This document shows, in pieces, positions 43,736 through 56,860 of a stretch of 64,000 bases of DNA. The position numbers were made by a program, and so were the translations under genes. The stretch is from positions 1-64,000 of the forward strand of contig NZ_MUMH01000065.1 in NCBI RefSeq assembly GCF_002155965.1, given 5' to 3'. Source of the DNA: Allokutzneria sp. NRRL B-24872. Its GTDB lineage: Bacteria; Actinomycetota; Actinomycetes; Mycobacteriales; Pseudonocardiaceae. The number at the start of each line of letters is the position of its first letter. Position 1 is the stretch's first letter. The notes below the pieces were generated by a model, which was given only the letters and a program-made list of their open reading frames with translations, was not told the origin of the DNA and ran no database searches.

Positions 43736-43776
43736 GAGCACCCACGGGAACCCTGCACCCGTGGGTGCTCTTCTTT
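43736..43776 (+). terminator. Strong terminator between the two S1 proteases
   Basis: Perfect 13-bp arms (GAGCACCCACGGG and its complement) and a 9-nt loop are followed by TTCTTT. Confidence 0.85.
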
Positions 43777-43931
43777 GTGCGCTCAGTGATGAAACCTTCG
43801 AATGGCGGGTGCTGGATTGAAAATTTGTGGGCCAAAAGAGTGAAGCAAGGGGTTCATTTGTCGCAGAGAGTCGCATAGCTTCCGTCCAGACGGGCTAGCG
43901 CCCAGGTCCACCTGACGGAAGGACGGTTCGG

Positions 43932-45137
43932 ATGTCTCGACGCACCGCGACTCGCGCAGTCGGTGTCGCTCTGCTTGTCACCGCCACCGCTGGCTCCCTC
44001 TCCGCCCCCGCCCTCGCGGCCCCGGGCAGCGGCCCGTCCAGCGCGGTGCTCTCCGCGATGCAGCGCGACCTCGGCCTCACCGCCGACCAGGCCCGCGAGC
44101 GCGTCCGTCAGGACTCCGACGCCGCCCGGATCACCACCAGCGCCCGCGCCGCGGCCGACAACTTCTACGCAGGCTCGTGGATCGAGTCCGGCAAGCCCGT
44201 CGTCGCGGTCTCCGACCCCGCCCGCGCCGAGGCCGTCCGCGCCGCCGGCGCCGAGGCCCGCGTGGTCGGCGTCAGCCGCTCCCAGCTGGACGGAGCCAAG
44301 GCCGAGCTGGACCGCCGCACCGACTCCTCGCCCGCCGAGGTGGGCAGCTGGTACGTGGACGAGCCCAGCAACTCCGTCGTCGTCACCGTCACCAAGGGCA
44401 AGCGCACCCCGGCCACGGACGCCTTCGTCGGCGGCCTGGCCAAGTCGAACACCCCCGTCCGCGTCGAGGAGACCGAGGGCACCCCTGTCGCCTCCGGTGA
44501 CCTCGTCGGCGGCAACGCGATCTACATGGGCGGCGGCACCGCCGGTCGCTGCTCCGCGGGCTTCGCCGCCAAGACCGCCTCGGACGAGCCGCGCCTGATC
44601 ACCGCGGGCCACTGCTCCAAGCCCGGCGCGGTCGTGGCGCTCGGCAACCTGGGCATCGGCGAGTTCGTGAACACGAACTGGAAGGACGGCAACGACTTCG
44701 CCGCCGTCGCGGTCAACCCGCTCACCTGGACGCTGCAGCCGCTGGTGAACCAGTGGAACGGCGGCAACGTCACCGTGAAGGGCTCCGAGGAGGCTCCGCT
44801 CGGCGGCGCGATCTGCAAGTCCGGCTCCACCACCCAGTGGACCTGCGGCACCGTCCGGGCCCGCAACGTGACGGTGAAGTACGGCCAGTCCGACGGCTCC
44901 ACCGTGGTCGTGCGCGGCCTCACCCAGTACACCGCCTGCGTCGAGCAGGGTGACAGCGGCGGCTCCAACATCTCCGGCGACCAGGCGCAGGGCCTCACCA
45001 GCGGCGCCCGCCTGAAGGACGTCGGCGGCAAGCTCCGCTGTCTCTCCAGCGCCGACGAGGGCGCGACCTCGGTGTCGTGGTTCCAGCCGATCAACGAGGC
45101 GCTCAAGGAGTACAGCCTCACGCTGCTCACCGGCTGA
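43932..45137 (+). CDS. Secreted S1 serine protease, paralogue
   Basis: This 401-residue protein has the same layout as the upstream gene: signal peptide, prodomain (LSAMQRDLGLTADQARERV, VGSWYVDEPSNSVVV), catalytic His in LITAGHCSKPG, Asp in GNDFAAVAV and Ser in VEQGDSGGSNIS. It differs by a longer mature domain, with an insertion around AKTASDEPR and a C-terminal GARLKDVGGKLRCLSS stretch that may narrow substrate choice. GGAAGGACGG lies before the ATG. The pair probably arose by tandem duplication and then diverged. Confidence 0.9.
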   Translation: MSRRTATRAVGVALLVTATAGSLSAPALAAPGSGPSSAVLSAMQRDLGLTADQARERVRQDSDAARITTSARAAADNFYAGSWIESGKPVVAVSDPARAEAVRAAGAEARVVGVSRSQLDGAKAELDRRTDSSPAEVGSWYVDEPSNSVVVTVTKGKRTPATDAFVGGLAKSNTPVRVEETEGTPVASGDLVGGNAIYMGGGTAGRCSAGFAAKTASDEPRLITAGHCSKPGAVVALGNLGIGEFVNTNWKDGNDFAAVAVNPLTWTLQPLVNQWNGGNVTVKGSEEAPLGGAICKSGSTTQWTCGTVRARNVTVKYGQSDGSTVVVRGLTQYTACVEQGDSGGSNISGDQAQGLTSGARLKDVGGKLRCLSSADEGATSVSWFQPINEALKEYSLTLLTG

Positions 45138-45153
45138 GCACGTCCCACGAGCA

Positions 45154-45193
45154 GGAGGTTGTCCCAGCGCGCACTGGGACAACCTCCTTTTTT
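45154..45193. terminator. Bidirectional terminator between protease and thiE
   Basis: Perfect 14-bp arms (GGAGGTTGTCCCAG and its complement) around a 6-nt loop are followed by TTTTTT on the plus strand. It also lies right behind the thiE stop. Confidence 0.88.
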
Positions 45194-45849
45194 CATGCGC
45201 GCAGGCGGGCCCTGATCGACGCGGCGGCGGCGCGGGGGTCCTCGGCCTCGGTGATCGCGCGGACCACGACCACGCGACGGGCTCCGGCCTCGATCACCTC
45301 GTCCATGCGGGACTCGTCGATGCCGCCGATGGCGAACCACGGCCGCTCGAAGTTCTGCCCCGCGGTGAAGCGGACCAGGTCCAGGCCGGCCGCGGGCCGC
45401 CCCGGTTTGGTCGGCGTCGGCCAGCACGGACCGGTGCAGAAGTAGTCCACCCCGGCCTCGTGCGCGGCGTGCTCGGCCTGGGCGGGGGAGTGGGTCGAGC
45501 GACCGATCACCACGTCCTCGCCGAGAATCCGCCGCGCCCACGGCACCGGCACGTCGTCCTGGCCGAGGTGCAGCACATCGGCCCCGGCCGCGAGCGCAAT
45601 GTCCGCGCGGTCGTTCACCGCGAGCAGCGCGTCGTGCCGCGCACAGGCTTCCGCCAGCACTTCGAGCGCCGTCAGCTCCTGCTTCGCTTCGAGGTTCTTG
45701 TCGCGCAGCTGGATGACGTCGACCCCGCCCGCCAGCGCCGCGTCGGCCAGTTCGGCCAGATCGCCCCGCTCGGTGCGCGCGTCGGTGCACAGGTACAGGC
45801 GCGCCGCCGCGAGCTTGCGGCGGATTTCCTTGCCATCGAGTAAGGGCAT
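45193..45849 (-). CDS. thiE: Thiamine-phosphate synthase
   Basis: This 218-residue TIM barrel has [13 protein letters not shown] (substrate diphosphate loop), [20 protein letters not shown], and the phosphate-binding [17 protein letters not shown], all typical of ThiE. It joins the pyrimidine and thiazole halves into thiamine phosphate. The ATG at 45849 is a likely start; an in-frame GTG at 45858 is an alternative. It is not next to a riboswitch and runs opposite to thiO-thiS-thiG about 360 bp away. Confidence 0.9.
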   Translation of the reverse strand: MPLLDGKEIRRKLAAARLYLCTDARTERGDLAELADAALAGGVDVIQLRDKNLEAKQELTALEVLAEACARHDALLAVNDRADIALAAGADVLHLGQDDVPVPWARRILGEDVVIGRSTHSPAQAEHAAHEAGVDYFCTGPCWPTPTKPGRPAAGLDLVRFTAGQNFERPWFAIGGIDESRMDEVIEAGARRVVVVRAITEAEDPRAAAASIRARLRA

Positions 45850-45898
45850 GGCGATCACAGTACGGAGGGGGCACGCGGCGGTGCCCCCTCCGTCCGTC

Positions 45899-46087
45899 TC
45901 AGGCTCGCGCCTTCAGCTGCTCGACGAATCGGCGCCACGCGTCGACGCCGACCACGAGCGTTCCGCCCTCGCGGTCCTTCGTGTCGCGGACGTGCACGCC
46001 CGCCTCGGGCCGCCCGGGAACAATGCCGACCTCAACGCACTGCCCTTGATGGCCGCCGTCCGAGTAAGAAGACGTTCGCCACGACAC
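45899..46087 (-). CDS. DUF397 small protein
   Basis: This 62-residue protein starts [20 protein letters not shown], with [14 protein letters not shown] and WRRFVEQLK following, the hallmark of DUF397. Such proteins usually sit next to an XRE-type regulator as a paired module. Here it stands alone beside the thiamine genes, so its partner must be elsewhere or lost. GTG start at 46087. Confidence 0.85.
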   Translation of the reverse strand: MSWRTSSYSDGGHQGQCVEVGIVPGRPEAGVHVRDTKDREGGTLVVGVDAWRRFVEQLKARA

Positions 46088-46125
46088 CTGAAGGTTGTGG
46101 CGAGCGGGTAGGGTGGGCAGCGGTC

Positions 46126-46212
46126 CGCACGGGAGCCTGGGATGACCGGGCTGAGAGGGGGTCTGACGACCCCGACCGTCGAACCTGATCCGGGTAATGC
46201 CGGCGCAGGGAG
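46126..46212 (+). ncRNA. TPP riboswitch controlling thiO-thiS-thiG
   Basis: The conserved thi-box elements are in order: GGGAGCC, CGGGCTGAGAGGG (the CTGAGA that contacts the pyrimidine), then GAACCTGATCCGGGTAATGC, then CGGCGCAGGGAG closing the P1 stem. The last part overlaps the ribosome-binding region of thiO, so TPP binding could hide the start of translation. Confidence 0.93.
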
Positions 46213-46213
46213 C

Positions 46214-47274
46214 GTGAGGTCGTTGTTCAGTGGTGCGCGTGGTTCGGTCGCCGTCGTGGGTGCCGGAGTCATCGGGCTGTCCGTCGCCTGGCGGGCGGCG
46301 TCGGCGGGGTTCGCCGTCTCCGTGCTCGATCCCGCCCCGGCTTCGGGTGCGTCGGCGGTCGCGGGGGGCATGCTCGCGCCGGTGACGGAGGCGTGGCCGG
46401 GCGAGGAATCCTTGCTGGAGCTGGGTTCGGCGTCGTTACGGCGCTGGCCGGAGTTCGCGCGCGAGCTGGGCGCGGCGAGCGGTCGGGAGGTCGGGCTGCG
46501 CGAGGAGGGCACGCTCGTCGTCGGGGTGGACGCGGCGGATCGGGAGTCGCTGAGCGTGCTGGCCGAGTACCTGGCGGCGTTGGGCAGGGCTGCGGAGTCG
46601 TTGACCGGCAAGCAAATCAGGGCATTGGAGCCCAGCATCGGGCCGTCTGTCCGAAGTGGACTGTCAGTGCCCGAGGACCTGGCGGTGGACAACCGGATGG
46701 TGCTCGCGGCGCTGCGCTCGGTCTGCGAGGTCGAGCCGGTTCGCGTCGCCGGGGTCGGCCCGGGAACCGTGCGGTTGGCGGACGGGACGACGCGGCGCGT
46801 TGACGTCGTCGTGCTCGCAGCGGGGGCGTGGAGCGGACAGCTGTACGAGCCGCTGCGCGAGGTGGTGCGCCCGGTGAAGGGAGAGATCCTTCGCCTGCGC
46901 GCCACAAAGTCCACGCTTCCGCCGCCGAGCAGGACTGTGCGGTGCTCGGTGCAGGGAAACCAGGTCTACCTCGTGCCGAGGGGCGGCGGAGGGCTCGTCG
47001 TCGGAGCGACGCAGTACGAGGCGGGCTTCGACACCACGGTCACGGCGGGCGGGGTCCGCGATCTGCTGCGGTGGGCCGAACAGGTGCTGCCGTCGATCTC
47101 GGAGTACTCGCTCGAAGAGTGCGCGGCAGGACTTCGGCCGTCCACAGTGGACAACATGCCGGTGATCCGCGAGGTCGAGCCGGGCTTGGTCGTGGCAACG
47201 GGGCACCACCGCAACGGGATGCTGCTGGCGCCGATCACCGCCGACCTCGTGCTCGACCGGCTGGAAGGGAAGTC

Positions 47275-47278
<4 letters not shown>
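46214..47278 (+). CDS. thiO: Glycine oxidase
   Basis: This 354-residue FAD amine oxidase has VAVVGAGVIGLSVAWRAASAG (dinucleotide-binding loop), GGMLAPVTEAWPGEE and GLRPSTVDNMPVIREVEPGL. It oxidises glycine to iminoglycine for thiazole formation. GTG at 46214 lies directly after the riboswitch; TTG at 46223 is an alternative. The frame also runs back through the riboswitch to 46142, but those codons are RNA sequence, not protein. It overlaps thiS by ATGA. Confidence 0.9.
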
Positions 47279-48241
<963 letters not shown>

Positions 48242-48252
48242 ACAATGGCGCG

Positions 48253-48816
48253 ATGAGTCCTCGACGTCTTCTCGCCATGGGTCTGCTGCTCGTGGTCGCC
48301 GGTTGCTCGAACACGGTCGGCGAGCCGACGCCCGCCCCCTCGGCGCCGCAAGCTGGTTCCGCGCCAAGGGTTCCGGCCGCGCTCAACGTGAGTTCCGTCC
48401 AGTCCAACGCCTGCGCCGCGATCTCGGCCTCGAACCGCTCCTCGCTCGGCTACGGCCCCGGCAAGCCGAGCTCCGGCGCGTTCGGGCCGAGCTGCACGTT
48501 CCAGATCGCCGACGAGCCGCTCAACCAGATGGACCTCACGGTGTTCACCGCCAACAAGAACGGCCTCAGCGACATCTACGACACCAAGGCCAACAACGAG
48601 TACTTCGAGCCGACGACGATCGAGGGCTACCCGGCCGTCTACGCCGCCTCGCTCGACCACCGCAGCAAGGGCAAGTGCGGCCTGTTCGTGGCGGTGACCG
48701 ACCAGCTGACGGTGAACCTGCTCGTGCAGTACGACCGCGGCTCCGGCGCGCAGGACCCCTGCCCGGTGGTTGCCAAGGCCGGAGCCTCCGTCGTGCAGAC
48801 CCTCAAGGGCAGCTAG
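48253..48816 (+). CDS. DUF3558-family lipoprotein
   Basis: This 187-residue lipoprotein has signal MSPRRLLAMGLLLVVAGC with a clear lipobox. The mature DUF3558 domain has the conserved CAAISASNRSSLG start, GPSCTFQI, and Cys pairs KGKCGLF and DPCPVV. It is actinobacteria-specific, with no known function. ATG at 48253 is preferred; an in-frame ATG at 48235 overlaps thiG. Its TAG stop overlaps that of the convergent channel gene in a shared CTAG. Confidence 0.85.
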   Translation: MSPRRLLAMGLLLVVAGCSNTVGEPTPAPSAPQAGSAPRVPAALNVSSVQSNACAAISASNRSSLGYGPGKPSSGAFGPSCTFQIADEPLNQMDLTVFTANKNGLSDIYDTKANNEYFEPTTIEGYPAVYAASLDHRSKGKCGLFVAVTDQLTVNLLVQYDRGSGAQDPCPVVAKAGASVVQTLKGS

Positions 48817-49604
48817 CGCAGGCCGGACTGCTCGCGGAGTTCGCGCAGTTCTCCGCGCAGCGCCTGCACCTCGGCGAGCAGCATGTCGTTGGAGATCAGC
48901 GTTTCCTCCTGCTGCTCGCGCTCGGCGGCGACCTGGTGCTCCATCGCGCTCACCCCCACCGCGATGAACAGGTTCAGCACGGTGAAGGAGGTGATCAGGA
49001 TGAAGCCGACGAAGAACAGCCACGCCCACGGCTCCTGGTCCATGATCGGCCGGGCCACGTCTGACCACGCCTCGCCGGTCATCACCTGGAACAGCGTGAA
49101 CAACGAGCGGCCGAGATCGCCGAAGTACTCGGGGGAGAGCGCGCCGTAGAGCTTGGTCGCCATCACGCCGCCGACGTAGATCACCAGTGCCAGCAGCGCG
49201 GCGATCGAGGCCATGCCGGGAATCGCGGTCAGCAGCGCGGAAACCACCCGCCGCATGCTCTTCACCATCGACACCAGGCGCAGCGCCCGCAGGATGCGCA
49301 GCGCGCGCAGCACCGCGAACGACCCGGAGGTCGGCAGCAGCGCGAGGCTGACGATGGCCGCGTCGAAGCAGTTCCACGGATCGCGGAAGAAGTCCTTGCC
49401 GAAGGCGTACAGGCGCAGCACCAGCTCGCCGACGAAGATCGCCAGGGCGAGCCGGTCGAGCACGTGCAACGCGCTGCCGTACCTGGACACCAGCGCCTCG
49501 GAGGTCTCAAGGCCCAGGGTCACCGCGTTGATCAGGATCACCGCGATGATGAAGCGCTGGAATCCGGGTGAGTCGACTAACCGCCGAAGGCGCGCACGTG
49601 TCAT
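48813..49604 (-). CDS. Single-domain voltage-gated cation channel (NaChBac-like)
   Basis: This 263-residue protein has six transmembrane helices. S4 carries Arg at every third position (RALRILRALRLVSMVKSMRR). The pore region is TLFQVMTGEAWSDVARPIMD. A long S6 (WLFFVGFILITSFTVLNLFI) follows, then a C-terminal coiled coil (AEVQALRGELRELREQ) that should hold a tetramer. Filter residues GEAW differ from the LESW of NaChBac but keep the key Glu. ATG at 49604 with GGGAG upstream is the probable start; TTG at 49628 is possible. Ion preference is not certain. Confidence 0.88.
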   Translation of the reverse strand: MTRARLRRLVDSPGFQRFIIAVILINAVTLGLETSEALVSRYGSALHVLDRLALAIFVGELVLRLYAFGKDFFRDPWNCFDAAIVSLALLPTSGSFAVLRALRILRALRLVSMVKSMRRVVSALLTAIPGMASIAALLALVIYVGGVMATKLYGALSPEYFGDLGRSLFTLFQVMTGEAWSDVARPIMDQEPWAWLFFVGFILITSFTVLNLFIAVGVSAMEHQVAAEREQQEETLISNDMLLAEVQALRGELRELREQSGLR

Positions 49605-49676
49605 GAGCAGGGCTCCCAGGGGTGACAACGATCATCAGGGTGAGAGGGAGCCTAATCTCTGGTCAGCGGTGAGTGC

Positions 49677-50651
49677 TCAGTCAGTCACTGACAGTACCCG
49701 TGCGTGGACGGATTGCCGTGAGACGAGCACGAATCCGCACCGCTGGTAGATGCCCAATGCACCGGTCGGGTTGTCGGCGTCCACGGAAAGCGCCGCCCGG
49801 GTGAACCCCGCGTCACGGCTGTCCGCCAGCGCCCGCAACAGCATCACCGTCGCGAGCCGGTTCCCGCGCCAAGCGCGACGGACGCCGATCTGGTCGTACC
49901 AGACCTCGCGGACACCGGTGACCGCCGCATCGGCCTCGAACTCCTTGGACAGCAGGTAACCCGCGATCTCCTCGCCGTCGAGCACGAGGTAGGACAACGC
50001 GGGCCGGAACCAGCTGGCGCCGGTGTACCACTGCTTCCAGCCGTCGAGGTCGACCTCCGTGCTGCCCCAGTGGTCGCGGAAAGCTTCGTTGTGCGCCAAG
50101 CGGAGCGCTTCGTCGTGGCGCGCGTCGTAGGGGATCAGCCGCAGCCCCTCCGGCAGCGGCTGTGGCGAGACCTCCGCGTCGGGTTCGGTGGAGCGCTTCA
50201 GCTCGAAGAACCACCGCCGCGGCAGATAACCGGCCCCGTCGAGCAGCGCGCGCAGCGCGGAGTTGTGCTCAGCACAGGAAATGTTGACCTCGCCGGGCAG
50301 ATCCGGTCGGTGCGCGCGGTGCAACTCGGTGGCACGCCGGGTGATCCAGTCCACGAGCTGAGCGCCGATGCCGCGCCCGCGCCAGTCCGGGTGCACAACG
50401 CTCTGCGAAGGCAGGCGGTGCTTGCCCTCCGGCGTGACCCGCCTGTGCACGATGGCGTAGGCGACCAACACCGAGCCGTCCAGCACCGCGATCGAATCCC
50501 GCTCGGCGTCGAGGTCGGGGTCCGCCCACTCCTCGCGCAGGTCGTCCTCGCTGTAGTTCTCGCCCTGCTCGTCGACCCGCTCGGCAGCGGCCAGCAGCGC
50601 GGTCCAGCCCGGGATGTCGCTCTCGGCCATCGGACGCCACAGCAGGTTCAT
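49677..50651 (-). CDS. Tandem GNAT acetyltransferase
   Basis: This 324-residue protein has two GNAT domains. The first has VVHPDWRGRGIGAQLVDW (acetyl-CoA loop RGxGxG), the second IGVRRAWRGNRLATVMLLRA and GIYQRCGFVLVSRQ. This double layout is like mycothiol synthase and related enzymes. ATG at 50651 overlaps the stop of the KAP-type NTPase gene by 4 bp (ATGA), so the two are cotranslated. The substrate cannot be read from the sequence. Confidence 0.82.
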   Translation of the reverse strand: MNLLWRPMAESDIPGWTALLAAAERVDEQGENYSEDDLREEWADPDLDAERDSIAVLDGSVLVAYAIVHRRVTPEGKHRLPSQSVVHPDWRGRGIGAQLVDWITRRATELHRAHRPDLPGEVNISCAEHNSALRALLDGAGYLPRRWFFELKRSTEPDAEVSPQPLPEGLRLIPYDARHDEALRLAHNEAFRDHWGSTEVDLDGWKQWYTGASWFRPALSYLVLDGEEIAGYLLSKEFEADAAVTGVREVWYDQIGVRRAWRGNRLATVMLLRALADSRDAGFTRAALSVDADNPTGALGIYQRCGFVLVSRQSVHARVLSVTD

Positions 50652-53371
50652 GCTCCGGAAGCTACGGCCGGTCCTTCCCCGTCGCGAGCGAATTTCCCTT
50701 TCGTGCGAGGCGGTGCGACGGTGGCCAACCCCCACGCTTCGCGGAAGTCGCTCACGGTCAGCCACGCCAGCCGGACGTTGACGCCGAACAGCTGCCGCAC
50801 CGATGCGAGCGTGTTGAAGCCGCCGGGCCCGTCCTGGGTGCGGCCGAACTCCAGTTGGCGCTCGGTGAGCCCGTCGTCGAAGACCTCAAGCAGAGTCGCG
50901 GCGTAGTACAGGTAGCAGAGCGCTTCGAGCTGGAGGTGCCACAGCTCGCCGTCATCGATCGGCGGCGTGCTCACGCCTTGCAGCAACCGCGCCGCGTCGG
51001 GCCGGGCGTGCACCTGGATGTGCCGCATCAGCTCGCTCGCGTGCGGTTCGTCGGCGAGCCCGCGCGCGATCACCGTGCGCAGCGCGGCGGTCTTGCCCGC
51101 GATGTCCTCGGCGACCAAGCCCTGGCACACAGCGGCGAGCGAGCGCTTCCGCGAGGCCACCACGGCGCGGGCGGTCCTGATCAGCTCGCGCGGCAGACCG
51201 CCGGAAACGCTGTGGCACAGGCACACGAACGGCTCCGACAAGCCCAGCACTCGGCTGCGCAGCAAGGCCCTCGCGTCGTCGAGCCCCAGGTACTCGATGC
51301 GGAAGATCGTGTCGAACGCGCTGTCGAAGGCGTCGCGCACGGGCAGTCCGCGCCGTTCGAAGGCGGCGAGCGCGTCCTCGGAGACCGACACCAGGAACAG
51401 GCAGCCCGGGACGTCGACGGAGAACAAAGCCTTGACCTCGTTGACGAACTCCTGCGCGCTCTCCGGGGAAAGGATCTTGTCCAGCTCGTCGAGCACGATC
51501 GCGATCCTGATGCGCGCGGTCCTCGGCACGGTGCCGAGCACCCTCGCGGCGGTGGTCAGGAACTCGCGGAAGTCGCTCACCACCTCGGGATAGGTCATCG
51601 CCTGCCGCGCCAGCTCCACCGCGCCCGAGCGGCTGCCCTCCGCGCCGAAGAGCAGCCCGACCTTGCCGGACCACCCCGAGGTGTGCTTCTGGAGGTAGCG
51701 GATCGCGTCGAGCTTGTCCTCCGCGCAGTCGCACAGATCGCGCAGACTCCGCACGTCACCGGCGCTCATCGCGACCCGCGCCGCGGCCGGACGTCGTTTC
51801 ACCGCAAGGAAGATCAACGACGCGAGCGCGAGCACCGCGACCAGCGGCCACCAGACCCCCTCGCGGAACACGGCGAGATCAGGCGCGCGCAACGTCGTCG
51901 TTCCCAGGTATCCCACGGCCAACCAGCCCGCGAGCACGACGACCGCCACCGAGACGTTCTGCGCCCACCTGCCGACCCGGTGCCAGCGCCTCGACGCCGG
52001 GCGGCTGTGCGAGCGGCCGAAGCGGAGCACTTCACGGCACAGCCCCGCGTACAGGTGCAGCGTGAAGTCGCGGGCGTCGTAGCGCACAGGAACGCTCTCC
52101 ACCAACGCGATGTGCTCCTCGCCGGGACCGAGGAAGATCCCGTCGCGGTAGGCCTCCAGCAACGTCGACTTCCCCGCGCCGCGCGGCCCCGCGATGCCGA
52201 TCGCACCACCGCCGATGCCCTCGGGCACGCGCCGGAACTCCGCGAAGGTCCCCGTCGCCACCACGAACTCGCTCGACCGGAGGTGGTGCAGCCCCTTGCT
52301 GTCGTGCACGTCGAGGTTGGTGGAGAACGGCGGGCTCACCATGTCGTTGACCTGGCGCAGGATCAGCGGCCGGATCGCCTTGTCCACCACGGCGCGCTTC
52401 CACTGCTCCTCGGCCGCGTCCCGCGCGTCTTTCAGCTCGGTCAGCCGACGTCGCCACGACGGGCTGCCGAGGCGACGGGGATCGCTGGAGAACCACTTCG
52501 GCAGCCATGCGGTGCCGCGCCGGGCGGTCAACGGCCGCAACACCACCACGACCAGCAGGCTCACCGCGCCCGCCGCCGCGACCGGTACCCAGTCCCAGGT
52601 GACGGCTTCCCAGAGGTCGAGCCCGATCCACGCCGCCGCGCCCAGCGCGATCGCGAGGAAGAGGCTGACGGTGACATCGCGCACCCGATCGATGCCGGAG
52701 AGGTCGCCGTAGGCGCCGAACAGGCAGAACAGCACCAAGCCCGCGACGAGCAGGCTCGTCGGTATCCAGATCACCCCGGCGAAGAACTCGTTCGTGGCAT
52801 TGCGCGTCGGTCCGTACAGGAGCGTGACCATCAGGGCCTGGCCGCCGCCAAGGCCCAGCGCCAGCACCATCGCCGCGCCGCTGATGGGCTGGCCGCAGTC
52901 CTTGTCGTAACTGTCGTGGGCGTGGACCAGGATGGCGATCGCCGCCGCGATCGCGGCGAGCACCACCCAGAACCCGCCGACGAACGGTTGCAGCACCGGC
53001 CACAGCTGCCACACCGCGAAGGGGTGGGCCGCCGCGCACCACAGCGCGAACCCCAGCGTCCGCTGACCGCGCTGGTAGCTGCGGCGGTGCTCGGTGGCGA
53101 CCGGAGAGGCCGCCCTGGGGTTCTGGTGGGCGAGCAGGTTCAGCTCCGCCGTGCGCAGGTCGGCGATCTCCGGGTTGGTGGCCTGCAACAACTCGTCGGT
53201 GCGGGCCACCGTTCGCTTCTCGACGACCTCCGGGTTCACCCTGCCCTTCTTGAGGGCCTGGGTGATGTCCGACTCGCCGAGAGTCTTGCGCACCCGGAGC
53301 GGGATCTCCTTGCGCAGTCTGGGGACCAGGTCGGCGACGTGATCGACGGTGGCGACGGACGACAGGGACAA
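50648..53371 (-). CDS. Membrane KAP-type P-loop NTPase
   Basis: This 907-residue protein starts at TTG with GGAGGTCCCCG before it. The N-terminus (1-100) is soluble and helical. About five to six hydrophobic helices follow at 105-290. The P-loop is IAGPRGAGKSTLLEAY near residue 397. Two more helices (about 480-540) are inserted before Walker B IAIVLDELDKIL near 625. Membrane helices between Walker A and B are the hallmark of KAP NTPases. The C-terminal part has GLPRELIRTARAVV, an AAA lid-like feature. KAP proteins organise membrane complexes and some take part in anti-phage or toxin defence; no direct evidence for that here. The following acetyltransferase gene overlaps it. Confidence 0.8.
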   Translation of the reverse strand: MSLSSVATVDHVADLVPRLRKEIPLRVRKTLGESDITQALKKGRVNPEVVEKRTVARTDELLQATNPEIADLRTAELNLLAHQNPRAASPVATEHRRSYQRGQRTLGFALWCAAAHPFAVWQLWPVLQPFVGGFWVVLAAIAAAIAILVHAHDSYDKDCGQPISGAAMVLALGLGGGQALMVTLLYGPTRNATNEFFAGVIWIPTSLLVAGLVLFCLFGAYGDLSGIDRVRDVTVSLFLAIALGAAAWIGLDLWEAVTWDWVPVAAAGAVSLLVVVVLRPLTARRGTAWLPKWFSSDPRRLGSPSWRRRLTELKDARDAAEEQWKRAVVDKAIRPLILRQVNDMVSPPFSTNLDVHDSKGLHHLRSSEFVVATGTFAEFRRVPEGIGGGAIGIAGPRGAGKSTLLEAYRDGIFLGPGEEHIALVESVPVRYDARDFTLHLYAGLCREVLRFGRSHSRPASRRWHRVGRWAQNVSVAVVVLAGWLAVGYLGTTTLRAPDLAVFREGVWWPLVAVLALASLIFLAVKRRPAAARVAMSAGDVRSLRDLCDCAEDKLDAIRYLQKHTSGWSGKVGLLFGAEGSRSGAVELARQAMTYPEVVSDFREFLTTAARVLGTVPRTARIRIAIVLDELDKILSPESAQEFVNEVKALFSVDVPGCLFLVSVSEDALAAFERRGLPVRDAFDSAFDTIFRIEYLGLDDARALLRSRVLGLSEPFVCLCHSVSGGLPRELIRTARAVVASRKRSLAAVCQGLVAEDIAGKTAALRTVIARGLADEPHASELMRHIQVHARPDAARLLQGVSTPPIDDGELWHLQLEALCYLYYAATLLEVFDDGLTERQLEFGRTQDGPGGFNTLASVRQLFGVNVRLAWLTVSDFREAWGLATVAPPRTKGKFARDGEGPAVASGA

Positions 53372-53446
53372 CGGGGACCTCCGGCGAGCAGCGATCTTGC
53401 GTTCTACCTTGCCACCGGGTTCACCGCGCTAGTCCGTTCGAGTGCT

Positions 53447-56065
<2,619 letters not shown>

Positions 56066-56155
56066 TCGATGTGAAGTTGTTCCGGGCCCGAGGCTAACCA
56101 CAGGCCCGGCTCACTGCCAAGTCCACCGACCCGACCGGCTCAGTGCTCCAGCGGC

Positions 56156-56728
56156 TCAGTGGCCGAACGGGTCCTCGTCCTCGCCCGGCATCCAGGACAG
56201 CCCGGGAACGCCCCAGCCGTTGCGCTTGAGCATCCGCTTGGACTCCTTGGCGTACCTGCCGACGAGGCGGTGCAGGTAGAGGAAGCCGTCCAGGTGGTCG
56301 GTCTCGTGCTGCAGGCACCGGGCCAGGAAGCCGGTCGCCTCGACCTCCACGGGCTTGCCGTCGCCGTCGAAACCGGTGACCTTGGACCAGGTGGCCCGCC
56401 CGGTGGGGAAGGACTCGCCGGGGGCCGACAGGCAGCCCTCCCAGTCGTCCTCCGGGTCCGGCATGGTCTCCGGCCGCTCGGAGGTCTCCAGCACCGGGTT
56501 CACCACGACACCGCGGTGCCGCGCGCCCTCGTCGTCGGGGCAGTCGTAGACGAACAGCCGCAGGTCCACACCGATCTGGTTGGCGGCGAGGCCGACGCCG
56601 TTGGCCGCGTCCATCGTCTCGTACATGTCGTCGATGAGGGCGCGGAGCTCGTCGTCGAAGGTCTCGACGGGGCGCGTCGGGTTGTGCAGCACCGGGTCGC
56701 CCGCGATCCGGATCGCGTGAATGGCCAT
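56156..56728 (-). CDS. def: Peptide deformylase
   Basis: The product has 190 residues and the three catalytic motifs [19 protein letters not shown] and QHETDHLDG (metal ligands Cys, His, His with catalytic Glu). It removes the formyl group from nascent proteins. A longer C-terminus ([19 protein letters not shown]) is usual for actinobacterial type I/III forms. It is divergent from the DUF3263 gene. Confidence 0.95.
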   Translation of the reverse strand: MAIHAIRIAGDPVLHNPTRPVETFDDELRALIDDMYETMDAANGVGLAANQIGVDLRLFVYDCPDDEGARHRGVVVNPVLETSERPETMPDPEDDWEGCLSAPGESFPTGRATWSKVTGFDGDGKPVEVEATGFLARCLQHETDHLDGFLYLHRLVGRYAKESKRMLKRNGWGVPGLSWMPGEDEDPFGH

Positions 56729-56860
56729 GCCGAGAACCCTAGTGTTCGCCCTCCCCGTGACGCGCCGGGTTGTGCCCGAGCCTGTGTCGGTGCCTCGTGA
56801 TGTAATAGAACTAGTTGGAAATCACACTCCTGTGATTCTTCTGTGACTCCGAGGAGCGGG

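Noticed and set aside
46142-46213. Earlier start for thiO inside the riboswitch
   Set aside because: These bases are conserved RNA elements of the TPP riboswitch, so translation there is unlikely.
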